This document shows, in pieces, positions 11,470 to 21,372 of a stretch of DNA of 64,000 nucleotides. Both the position numbers and the translations under genes were made by a program. The stretch is from Gnetum montanum (Eukaryota > Streptophyta > Gnetopsida > Gnetales > Gnetaceae). The notes below the pieces were generated by a model. The model did no database searches. It had not been told where the DNA came from and worked only from the letters and a program-made list of their open reading frames with translations. The stretch spans positions 1,562,995 to 1,626,994 of the forward strand of contig MNCI01027046.1 in assembly GCA_015680685.1 (NCBI GenBank), read 5' to 3'. Position 1 is the stretch's first letter. Each line of letters begins with the position of its first letter.

Positions 11470-12560
11470 TTGCAATCACAAGTGGCTAATTCCTTAGATG
11501 CCTTAGCATCAATCAAAACTTCAGAGCCCCTTTCAACCCAATCACTACACTCAACGCATACAATCATGCTAAGACATGTCGTCACTAATTGGATCAAAGT
11601 TCGCAACCTTCCCAGGAAATTCTTTGATCCTGGGAGTCCTCTGATATACTTACAAATCACTGGAAACACACTATGCAAGGATCTTTTGGATTCAAGTTCT
11701 GGTTTCAACTTGATTTCTCAAGAAATGTACAAGGCTTGAAACTTGCCTCCATTGAAAAAGAGCAACATCTATCTAGAGTTGGTTGACCAGTCCATCACTA
11801 TCCCATTGGAATTGGTGGAAGACATTATTCCCACTGTTTGTGGGTAACCATACCCAACTAAATTTCTAGTGATTCAGGTAAACAATGGTAAGGAAGACTT
11901 CCTAATCATAATGGGAAGAGCATGGCTAAGCACCATCAACGCACACCTAAGAATCCATGATCTTCCCTAGAAATATCAAAGAAAAATACATTCAGAAAGA
12001 TCAAGAAGAAGAAAGTTTTGTGCATTACATACAATGACATAAGGTGTAATTGTGTGCAAAGGTCATGGTTTGTGCAAATTTTAGCATTGCCTGTATGCAA
12101 TCAGTGTGCACAAGTGATTAACATACAAAGATGCTTGTATGTAGTAGCCACACAATAGGAAGACACCTAGTGGTTGATAGCTAATCAAGAAAGCAGTTCA
12201 CTCATATGCATGGAACTAACTAAGGGTTTGACTTGTGCTTACATCAATAGCATAGACGCATTAGAGCAAGTCCACTACCAACTTTCAAGTCTTAACCTTG
12301 AAAATATCAATTGGGGGAAGTTGGAAATCCCTAAGAAATTTAAGCAAGAGCCCCTCAAGCTAAAACCATTGCCCACTGGTATGAAATACAGGTTCCTTAA
12401 AAATGAAAAATTGGTAATTATCAACACTAAGCTTGCTCCTCAATAGAAAGAAGAATTGCTGAAGGTAATAAATAAATAGTTGGAAGCCTTCACTTGGTTA
12501 TATCCCAAATTAAATAGAATAGATCCTAGGATATTCCAACATAGAATTTACATTGACCCC
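11470..12560 (+). pseudogene. RT-1 protease region, broken
   Basis: Aspartic protease homologous to the RT-2 protease at 41,790. SPLIYLQITGN leads to LLDSSSGFNLIS: the catalytic Asp (11,689-11,691) remains but the DSG glycine has become Ser. FLVIQVNNGKEDFLIIMGRAWL is the flap/C-terminal part. TGA at about 11,738 and TAA at about 11,846 interrupt it. A poorly conserved linker fills 12,000-12,560. Confidence 0.8.
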
Positions 12561-12605
12561 TCCATGAAGCCTCAAAGACAATCGTAGAGGTGATTAAACC
12601 CTAAG

Positions 12606-13341
12606 TTGAAGCAAGTAGTTAAGGAAGAAATCAAACAGCTTCTCAAGGTTGGGTTCATATACCCCATTGTTGATAGTGAATGGGTTAGCCCCTTAGTTAT
12701 TATGCTTAAAAAAGAAGGAAAATGGAGGATGTGTATAGATTTCAAGCTACTAAATATGGCAATATTCAAAGATCACTTTCCATTGCCATTTTTTGACCAA
12801 GTCTTAGACACCATCGCAAGGCATCACTATTATAGTTTTTTGGATCGATATAGCAGATATAACCAAATACAAATAACCCTAGAAGATCAAGCCAAGACTA
12901 CATTCACCAATCCTTAGGGAACATTCGCATATAAACAGATGTCGTTTGGCTTGTGCAATGCCCTTGTAACATTTCAACGACTAGTTCTAAGCATATCCAT
13001 AGAAGATAGGGAATGGCATGGAGGTCTTTATAGACGACTTCTCCACTTATAGAGCAAACTTTGATCAAGCCTTGGACCAGTTGGAGAAAGTGTTAAAAAG
13101 ATGTGTAGAAACCAATTTGAGGCTAAATTGGCAGAAAAACCATTTGATGGTCCAAGAAAGCATACTGATAGGGCACAAAATCTCACACACAGGGATAGTG
13201 GTAGACCCCGACAACATCAAATTTATCCAAGGAATTACCCATCAATTGGAAATTGTCAAAGATATTTGGTCATTCCTTAGACATACTAGCTACTATAGGA
13301 GATTTATTGAGAACTTTTCAAAGGTGCCAAACCATTGGTGA
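12606..13341 (+). pseudogene. RT-1 reverse transcriptase, broken
   Basis: The first frame (12,606-12,917) carries EWVSPLVIM, WRMCIDFKLLN, DHFPLPFFDQVLD and the YSRYNQI block, then TAG at 12,915-12,917. A frameshift follows FGLCNA; the second frame (13,018-13,341) carries the catalytic FIDD (13,027-13,038; YxDD box) and the thumb with ILIGHKIS and TSYYRRFIENF. The Athila-typical long insertion after WVSP is absent. The enzyme copies element RNA into cDNA in cytoplasmic particles. Confidence 0.9.
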
Positions 13342-13800
13342 AACTAATGAAAAAGAACGTACCTTTCGAGTGGACCAGGGAATGTGAATTAGCTTTCCAA
13401 AATCTAAAATAGAAGCTAGTAGAAAAACCCATTCTACAAGCTCCTAACTGGTCCAAACCATTCCATATCATGAATGACGCATCCAACTATGCTTTAGGAG
13501 CCGTACTTACACAATTAGATGACTAGAAGCATCCTTATTGCTAGTGCACAACTTAACTACACTACCACAAAGAAAGAATTAATGGTTGTAGTGTTTGCAC
13601 TAGAAACATTTAGACACTATGTATTGGGATATAAAGTATATATACATACAAATCATAGTGCAATCTGGTTCCTCATGAATAAGCTAGTGCTAAGCCCTCA
13701 TATCATACGATGGCTTGTAATCTTACAAAAATTTGATTTAATGATGATCAATCGTAAGAGCCCACAACAAAAAGGATGAGTATCTAATTTTTGATCATTT
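13342..13800 (+). pseudogene. RT-1 RNase H, broken
   Basis: Frame restored after TGA at about 13,340. Contains WSKPFHIMNDASNYALGAVLTQ, NYTTTKKELMVVVFALETFRHY and HTNHSA, the last corresponding to the TDHxA motif with Asp changed to Asn. TAG codons interrupt it near 13,524 and 13,541. Confidence 0.8.
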
Positions 13801-13849
13801 CCCTAATGAATTCCTTTTTGCTAGTTTAGTAAATAATCAATCACCCATA

Positions 13850-15110
13850 GAGACAAATTGGTACAGTAGCATTATTACCTATCTCCTCACCCAACAAACA
13901 CCACAAGAGTTAAACCTTAAGAAGAAACAACAATTTCTTCACTGAGCCAAGTACTTTATGGAGATCAATGATTAACTTTACAAAGTGTGTTTCAATGGCT
14001 TGGTTAGACGGTGTGTTACCAACATAGATCAACTGTGAGTTCTCCAAGATGCTCATGAGGGTCCTTGTGGGGGTCATTACGTTGGGAGACAAACGACCAT
14101 CAAGATCTTGCTTGCAGGATATTATTGGCCTACATTATTTCAGGATGCCCATCGTTTCGTCCAATCTTGTGAGTGCTATCAATGTGATGGGGGAATGATT
14201 GCTAAAATGAAGGATCCACAACAATGGATTCAACCATTAGAACCCTTCGACATTTGGGGAATTGATTTTATGGGGCCGATTACACCAATGTCCAATGGAA
14301 AAGCTTATATTATTGTTGTCATTGATTACCTAACAAAATGGGCTGAAGCAACTACTATTAAAGATTGTACATCATCTACAGGTGCATGATTTATTCAAAA
14401 ACAAATCATAAATAGGTTTGGTGTGCCTCATGCACTTATTTCAGATAATGGTACACACTTCACAAGTGCAACTTTTCAAAAATTAATGCAATGCTTAGGG
14501 GTTGAGCATAAATTGACTACACCATACCACCCCAATTGAATGGTCAAGTAGAAGTCACCAATAGGGAGATTATGAAGATATTGAAAAGAACAATTAGCAA
14601 GTTTAGGTGAGACTAGAGCACTAAACTGAACGATGCTCTTTGGGCATACCGCTCCACATGGAAACTCCCTACAGGCTAATCTCCCTATGAGTTAGTGTAT
14701 GGTAAATTACCAATGCTTCCCATTCAAACTGAGCTCTGTACACTATCCACAGCATGTGACCTCAACCTTGACCTTGATCTAGCACAAAAACAACGGTTAG
14801 TAACCCTTAACTTGCTAGATGAAATCCAATTAGCTACCTTGTCATCTAACGAATTGCACAAGGCCTTTAATAAATAATGTCATGACCTAAGAATTAGGAA
14901 CGTTAAATATCAGCCAGGAGATAAAGTTCTCTACTGGAATCCCACACATGTGCCATAATGTACTAAATTTCAAATACTGTGGGAAGGGCCTTATATTATT
15001 TATGCAACTTTTCCTTCAGGGGCCATAACAATATACAAACCTAAGAGCTTGAATAAGAAAATTTTGGTCAAAATGCAACAAACCAAACCTTTCTAAGAGC
15101 TTAGGATAGC
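13850..15110 (+). pseudogene. RT-1 integrase, broken
   Basis: The N-terminal zinc-binding part runs HEGPCGGH...YYWP...SCECYQC (14,050-14,190). The core has GIDFMG (first Asp, about 14,262), ISDNGTHF (second Asp, about 14,440) and VEVTNREI with the Glu (about 14,550), so DDE residues survive while a one-base deletion in TTPYHPN and several stops break the frame. The C-terminal part ends near 15,100, and a short GEMAI.AN segment at 15,187 is shared with RT-2. It would insert the cDNA into chromosomes. Confidence 0.85.
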
Positions 15111-15119
15111 CAATACACA

Positions 15120-17100
15120 TGCTACCTCTCTTGATGGACAACCCTACTCACTATTTTGGATCTCGTCCTTCCAACTTAGTCATAGGGGAGATGGCCATCT
15201 ATGCTAACTATTCTAGGCCCTTAGTTCTTTTTGAATTTTTATTTTACACATTCTTTCAACTTTTCTTATTTTTGTTTTACACCATAATTCATGTTTTTAT
15301 TATTTCTTTGTTTGCTTGATTTACTTTTATTCTTCATCTAATAAGTTCTCATGATGGTGGATTGAATTATATCATACTGATTGCTAATGTTTGGTTTTTA
15401 CCTTTGAATTATGATGTTGATATTAATGTATAGTTCTTTTGGTAAACCAGAAAATAAGTCCACGCCATCCACTCATCCATACAACTCTATGGTCTCCTTT
15501 GGCTTGGAACTGTACAGTCCCCTTTTTCTAAGTAAACTTGCTAATGAATTGGTGGTTGGGTATTTTCAAACCAGGGAAAGACTCAAAGGATGAAAAGGGT
15601 GTGACTTCAAGGGGATTTGATGCATTGGTGTTGGCCATTCTCTTAGGTGCTTGGATGCTTTTTCTTGGGTTTTCTACCATTTTAACATTGTTCAAATATC
15701 AGGAAGCTGAGTGAATAAAAATAAGTCTTTGCATGGTGTGGTTTTCACACATAAACATAAAAAAAAGAGAAAAAAGAGAAAAATGTGAGAATTCAAAGCA
15801 CACCCCTTAGACATAATAAAGCAATATGGGCTAAAAGAGCTAGTTATGGTACTAGAAATACATGTTACCCATGCCTAAAGGTTCCCTCTAACTAAGGCCC
15901 TTTCTCACTTCCTACTTCTCCATCTCACTCTCCTTGGGATGGTGGTCACTCTTTGTGGAAGCATTCTTGTTACCTCAAGAGGATGGATTGGCCAAATGTA
16001 TTGATGCAAAGTCACTGAATGTGGTTGGTTTGAGTTTGGACTTGGGATGAGTTCTACTCAGTTATCTTAACCATGAAATACATAAGGGGCTTTACACAAC
16101 CTTGTTCTTGGGATTCCATTCCATTCTCTCCTCTCCATATTTCTTCCCATTTTCCACCTCATTGCTGGTTTTATCATTAGTCCATTTTGGGTTGATGTAT
16201 TATTTTTCTTTGGTAAATTCTTGTGGGTAAGTTTTTAACTCTTGCTTCCAAATGACATTTCTAGAGCCTACGAACTCTTTGGTTTGTGGGGTTTTCAGGG
16301 CATAAATGGCATGATCTTTCTTTGGGAAGGACCCACTGGCATTTCTTTTTGGTGCAATTGTTAACTTCTTTCCCTTAAACATTTCCTAAAATTCATCATT
16401 TCTTCTTTCATCCCCATCAATGACATCCATTTTATTAGCGTCGCCGTTGATATTTTTCATCTTTCTTGTTCCTCATGTTTTTCCATCTTATAGCTACTAG
16501 AGGTTCACTCTTAGTCGTGGGGCCCCTGGCACAAATTTTTTAATTTTCTCCATTTTACTATTGACCTAACCCCTACACTTTGGGTAGTCACCTATGATAA
16601 ATCTCCAAACCAATTTCTGCCATAACGACAACTCAGCCAATGCGCTTCATATTGAGGCAATGTATCAACTGCATTGTGGTTTATCTATCCTTGCTCATTT
16701 GTGACTATGTTGTGTGTGTAGATGGTGATCATACAAACAATGGATTGGGCTTGGAGGAAGCACTCAGGATGGACCGGAATAGGAGCATTTACAAAAGGAG
16801 CAAGTCTAGTGGTGTGGCTATGGATAAACAACAGAAGGTGTAATCTTTGCATTGGTAGCAACACGCTCCATCTTCTTTCTCTCTCTCTTTCTCTTCAAGC
16901 TACCAAATAAAGGCTTGGATGTCATTTATGTACGAATGTTCACGACAATGGTCATGAACACTAATGTTGTAATATGCTTATTGATTTGTTCACTGGGCAC
17001 GTTGAGTCTGTCAACTCATTTCACCGTCAGTTGTCAATTAGTCAATAATCCCATAACTTCCCAATATTTTGTAAGTAACTTGAGGGTGAGTTTTCATTCA
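15120..17100 (+). other. RT-1 post-integrase spacer, ORF2 missing
   Basis: Aligns by eye with RT-2 45,430-47,280: shared landmarks include GGGTGTGACTTCAAGG (15,599; 45,965), GTCTTTGCATGGTGTGG (15,724; 46,079) and GTAGCTACTAAAGG-like sequence (16,490; 47,194). Homology stops near 16,610 and resumes at about 17,030 (TAATCCCATAAC) matching 50,470 in RT-2, so ORF2 is replaced by about 400 bp of unrelated DNA with no recognisable gene. Confidence 0.7.
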
Positions 17101-17102
17101 GT

Positions 17103-17112
17103 CGTGGGGGTA
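17103..17112 (+). promoter_or_regulatory. RT-1 polypurine tract
   Basis: CGTGGGGGTA abuts the TG of the 3' LTR. RT-2 has TGTGAGGGTA and RT-4 CATGGGGGTA in the same place. Confidence 0.75.
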
Positions 17113-17998
17113 TGATAAGAGTAGTTACTCTAATTATTAGAGTGGTTAATCTAGCGGTTTCTTTAGCAGTTATTCTAATTATTAGAGTGGTTACTCTAGC
17201 GATTTCTTTAGCAGTTATTTTAATTATTAGAGTGGTTACTCTAGCAGTTTCTTTAGTAGTTATTCTAATTATTAGAGTGGTTACTCTAGCAGTTTCTTTA
17301 GTAGTTATTCTAATTATTAGAGTGGTTACTCTAATTATTCTTTAGCAAGAGGTCTAAGTGTGGATGGATCTTTATTCAAGCATTGATGTACTTGAGCACA
17401 CCATTGTGTTGGTGATAAAGACGAGCTCTTTGATTCATCCTTGTAGTACTTGAGATTTATTTTCTTATGCATTTATTTTATTTTATTTTCTTATGCATTT
17501 ATTTTATTTTATGCACTTTACATTTATGTTATTAGCACAACAATTCATTTTGATCAATTAAGAAAATTGTTAAATTACACAAGCACAACCACTTCAAGCA
17601 TGTGTGTAACGCTTGATAACCTAGCAACGATTAGCGTTTGGTAATCCTAGTAGCATTGCACTATTTTAGGATGTGTATGGCAAGTGGAAACGGATGCTGG
17701 TGTTAGGATTAGTTAGAACTTAGTTAATGAGTAGTTAAGTTAAATTAGTCACTTAGTTATCTCTCTCCTTTGTTACTAGCGCAGGACATAAAAACATAAA
17801 AGCTATAAAAATCATATGCCTCAAGCTTACTTAACCATACAATCATGACATATAGGTAAGCTTGGGAAGATAACGATCAACCAACCCATCCTTGTTCCAC
17901 AAGGGTGCATAAGCACTTAGTCCTTGGAATTCGACCAGATCGTGCGTGAAATGCTCGTATTCGTATGGTTGAGTGTAGGGGTACCTCGCCACTCATCA
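17113..17998 (+). repeat. RT-1 3' LTR
   Basis: 886 bp, TGATAAGAGT...CTCATCA. It has four 45-bp repeats where the 5' LTR has about two, and lacks a net 122 bp corresponding to 8118-8249, including the TATA box. The rest aligns closely with the 5' LTR. Confidence 0.95.
17154..17333 (+). repeat. Four tandem 45-bp repeats in RT-1 U3
   Basis: Exactly four units of 45 bp, differing at a handful of bases. Each includes TTATTCTAATTATTAGAGTG, able to fold as ACTCTAA/TTAGAGT or AGAGTGGTTACTCT hairpins. Because 45 is a multiple of three, both strands show long open frames with 15-residue repeats; these are not genes. Confidence 0.93.
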
Positions 17999-18003
17999 AC
18001 AAT
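17999..18003. repeat. RT-1 target-site duplication, right
   Basis: ACAAT, identical to 7964-7968. Confidence 0.95.
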
Positions 18004-18750
18004 AATTATTTAATGTGTTAATCATATGTTCCAACTTATCCTTGATGGATTGAGGAGTGCATTTTTCATGTTGGCAACCTTCATCGATAGCCTAGCTATC
18101 ATGCTATTTCATAAAATAGGAGGTCTCAACTTTCTTGGATACTAATGTACTTTTGAATATGCTTGTAGGATCTAGATTCACTATTTCATGAAGTTGGATA
18201 GCAATACAACAGAAATTTTTTCAACAATAATTTTGTCACTATAATAGAAAAGCCAAGGGACTCTTTCACATCATGTAGCTACCATAACCTTGCTTGCCTC
18301 TTCATCTTAGAAATTATAGTCATCGAGATATCAAATGAAATACTTTCATTGTTATCCAATTCCCACATGAGTAAAATTGCATTATTATAAGTCTTCACTT
18401 TTGTTGCTTTCACTAGAAATAAATTCCATTGCATAAATTTAGAGAGCAATAATATATTTGGTAAATAAATAGGATTATCATCTTTCATATCAAATTTTTG
18501 AGCATACTAGATTAGATGATTCTCACTTTTCTTTTACCTTCAATCCTTGATAGTTGCCTCTTTACCAAATGGAACTTGTATAAAATTTGCAATGTCATGA
18601 ACATTAAAGGTGAAATTTTGTCCTTGAATAGTAGCATGTAGAGTACTTCCTATAATAGATATATTATCAGTCAATCATTCATAAAAGTTGCAAACAACAT
18701 TCTTATCATAACTTCCATCCATTGTCATCCAGTGATAAATGTCAATAGAT
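18004..18750 (-). pseudogene. Ulp1-like gene relic, 5' part
   Basis: Minus-strand continuation of the relic at 6492-7968. Removing RT-1 and one ACAAT joins the two halves in one frame with no stop at the junction. From about 18,730 it reads VCNFYE, HATIQGQNFTFNVHDIANF and IQVPFG, similar in layout to the N-terminal domain of plant transposon-associated proteins (PF20167-like). 18,488-18,279 gives a 69-codon open stretch (ILLLSKFMQWNL, NNAILLMWELDN). Stops at about 18,688 and 18,531 show decay. Function of this domain is unknown; it commonly precedes Ulp1 domains in plant mobile elements. Confidence 0.55.
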
Positions 18751-19799
18751 GCAATACATGCAAATAAATAAAAATTCATCATAAAATAAAGCAAAATACT
18801 TGAATTAAGATATCTATAAAATCAATTCTGAGATCATTTCATATAAAGAACAACAAGTACTCAAGTAGAAGATCCCTTTTACTAATCCCCATCAATTTTA
18901 TAAGCTCCATGTTTATACAGAACTTTAACAATATCCCCCAATGACAAAGAAAATATAAATAGAATAATAGCCTTCTCTAATAATCCTACAATGAAACTAA
19001 TATAGATGGAAAATGATCTTAGCATTGATAATATTTATTAACACATAATAATCAATCAAACATCAAGCAGTGATACCATAAATAATATTAATGGGGAATT
19101 ATCTTAGCATTGGTAATATTTACTAATGTATCATAATATATTATACATGATGTACTACCACAATAACAAAATGAACATTCTCTAATAAATCATAAAAAAT
19201 AAGAATGTTCACAAAACAATGACTAAATCAAGGAGTGAGTATGAAAGTAAATTTTATGATGTATAGATTAACAATTATCAAATAATGATCATGATGTCAA
19301 ATTCAAATAGAATCCTAATCCTTATTATTCAAATGTGGTGCAAATCAAGTGTTTGCTTACCCTATGAAATTTTGGTTAGTGGAGAGAATAGACAATAACA
19401 TCACAACTTACATTATTTAATTGATTAATGAATTCAATAGTCTTTAAGTAATATTTTTAGATGTCATTATTCCTAAATTTGCATTGATGAGAATAAATAT
19501 AATGTTTGTAACTTTATTGTACAAAATAATTTAGTCTAGATAAATTAATAAAATTTAATATATTAAAAATGAGATAAGGATTGTTCATATTCCTCATTGG
19601 TAAAGTTGGGAGCACAATTTACAATCCAATTTCATTTGTTAACAACTCAGTTTCTGCCAACTACAAGAAGCTACGATTTGCATGTTGTTGTAGAATACTT
19701 TTCCAAAACACCTACATGACATACTAGTTTGCAACTTGTATTGCACACAAATTGCACTATCATGTGTCACACTATAAAAAGTTCTTTGTACAAACCCTA
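18751..19799. other. AT-rich DNA without recognisable gene
   Basis: No coding frame of interest. Contains a short imperfect duplication around the words ATCTTAGCATTG.TAATATTTA (about 19,018 and 19,100), and near 19,590 a 55-bp segment shared with 5219-5275. Confidence 0.5.
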
Positions 19800-21110
19800 T
19801 GAGACCATCAAATTTGAACTTTGGCATCTCATGTGAAAAATTTTCTAAGTGTTAAGACTACGCTCTCCACTGCCCTAGAGTGTAGTCAACCTCATGAAAA
19901 GCATCATCAACACAAAGGCCAGTTTTGGAAATTTTTCTAAGTGTTAAGCTAACTGTTGAAAAATTTTCTAAGTGCTAAGACTTTGCTCTCTCCTACCCCA
20001 GAGCATAGTAAAGCATAGTCAGCATGAAAGCATAATTTTTGTAGATTTTTAAGTGTCAAGACTATGCTCTCCACCAACCCAGAGCATAGTCAAGCATAGA
20101 CAACTAGAAGGTAGTTTCTACAAGTTTTGATAACTATTGAGACTATGCTCAACCCTAGTTAGGAGCGTAGTCAACCTCCCATGAAGAGTGTAGTCAGCAC
20201 ATACTCATATTTTGCAAAATTTTTCTAAGTGTGGGACTACACTCTCCCCTAGTCTAAAGTGTAGTCAAGCATAGTAAGTTAGAACAACCTCCAAAGACCT
20301 CCACAATGTAGCACTGACATTTAGCTTACCTCTAACTCACCTCCAACAAGCATAGTTAGCAACATGCATCTTTTTTGTATCCCATTTTTTCCCCAAAATT
20401 GTAACTACACTTGACCCCAAACAACATAGTGGGGAGCATAGTCCCAAAGCGTAGTCTCCAAAGTTGCATTTTTTTCAAGTACATTACAGTCCTTTTAGTG
20501 CATATACATGCACTTGGTAGTGTAGTCATAGTCTCTTAGCCTTGTAAAGTCTAACAGAGTACAATAGAGCATAACACTGTTAGCCTCAGTGTAGAGTGTA
20601 ATTAGGTGAGAGTGTAGTCCCAACTGTCCCCTTTGCCACATGGTGACCATGCCATATTTTGCACTAACCCTAATCTTATAAATACTCTACACCCTCAATG
20701 TTTTTGAGGTTGGCATTTTGGCAAATCAAGGATTGGTAAATTTTTGGGTTAGCATTTGGTGAAGTTGCAAATGACCATAGCCCCACCACAGCCCATGGTA
20801 CATTATGGCAGCCAACTCAGCAAATGCAAACACCTCAATCAGCACCAGTCTTCATGGCCAAACACCTCCAAGACTATGACTATGCCCTCCACTATGCCTA
20901 TTGTATAGATTTGGGATTAGGCTATGCACTAGTTGACCTCGGTGTTAAAGCCATTGACTTTTTCAATCATTATAGTTTCTGGTGCTAGAAGGAGGGCTAA
21001 CCCACTTTTTAAAACTCCATTGTGGTTATCTTGCATGCTCTCTACATTGTAGTTATTTATCAACCTATCGGTGTATATTGGACCCCATAGTTAATCCCCC
21101 TAAGATCCTG
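19800..21110 (+). repeat. RT-3 5' LTR (3' end approximate)
   Basis: U3 (19,845-20,330) has about five units of TTTTCTAAGTGT.AAGAC plus an inverted repeat GACTATGCTCT/AGAGCATAGTC; the best copy has perfect 11-bp arms at 20,060-20,070 and 20,081-20,091. TATAAATA at 20,677-20,684. Aligns along its length with 27,610-28,920. 21,170-21,310 repeats GTAGAGAG.GTAGTTAG words and may be leader. Confidence 0.65.
20677..20684 (+). promoter_or_regulatory. RT-3 TATA box (5' LTR)
   Basis: TATAAATA after CTAACCCTAATCT; the 3' LTR has TATAAATA at 28,324-28,331 in the same context. Confidence 0.75.
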
Positions 21111-21372
21111 TGTAGTAACCCAAATTTCACTTCTCTTTACTATTTTCCTAAGTCTTCATTCTCTTAGCGTAGAGAACGTAGTTAGCTCTTAGTGTAGAGA
21201 GTGTAGTTTGTGGAGAGCATAGTTAGTTCTCAGTGTAGAGAGTGTAGTTTGAGGATAGCGTAGTTAGCATAGTTAGTGGTGTTAGCTATAATATAGTCAG
21301 TGTTAGTGTCATCCACAGTACTCTGCAACTAGCAACTCATAGCTCTCCCTTTCACAACTTGATTTGTCATCA

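Larger units (their letters stand above)
7969..17998 (+). mobile_element. RT-1: Athila-like Ty3/gypsy LTR retrotransposon
   Basis: An element of 10,030 bp with TG...CA LTRs and an exact 5-bp duplication ACAAT. Order: 5' LTR, tRNA-Asp-like primer site, gag with zinc knuckle, protease, reverse transcriptase, RNase H, integrase, a 2-kb spacer, purine tract, 3' LTR. DHFPLPF in the RT and the tRNA-Asp primer site place it near Athila/Tat. Relative to RT-2, the ORF2 that should follow the spacer is missing: sequence passes from the spacer (to about 16,610) almost straight to the 3' leader at about 17,030. It inserted into the Ulp1-like gene. All frames are broken, so it is immobile. Confidence 0.93.

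Noticed and set aside
17113-17345. Regular direct repeats as a CRISPR array
   Set aside because: Units are contiguous with no unique spacers, lie inside a plant LTR and have no cas genes nearby.
5219-19640. Direct LTRs flanking the Ulp1 relic
   Set aside because: Only about 55 bp match; no TG/CA ends, primer site or target duplication were found.
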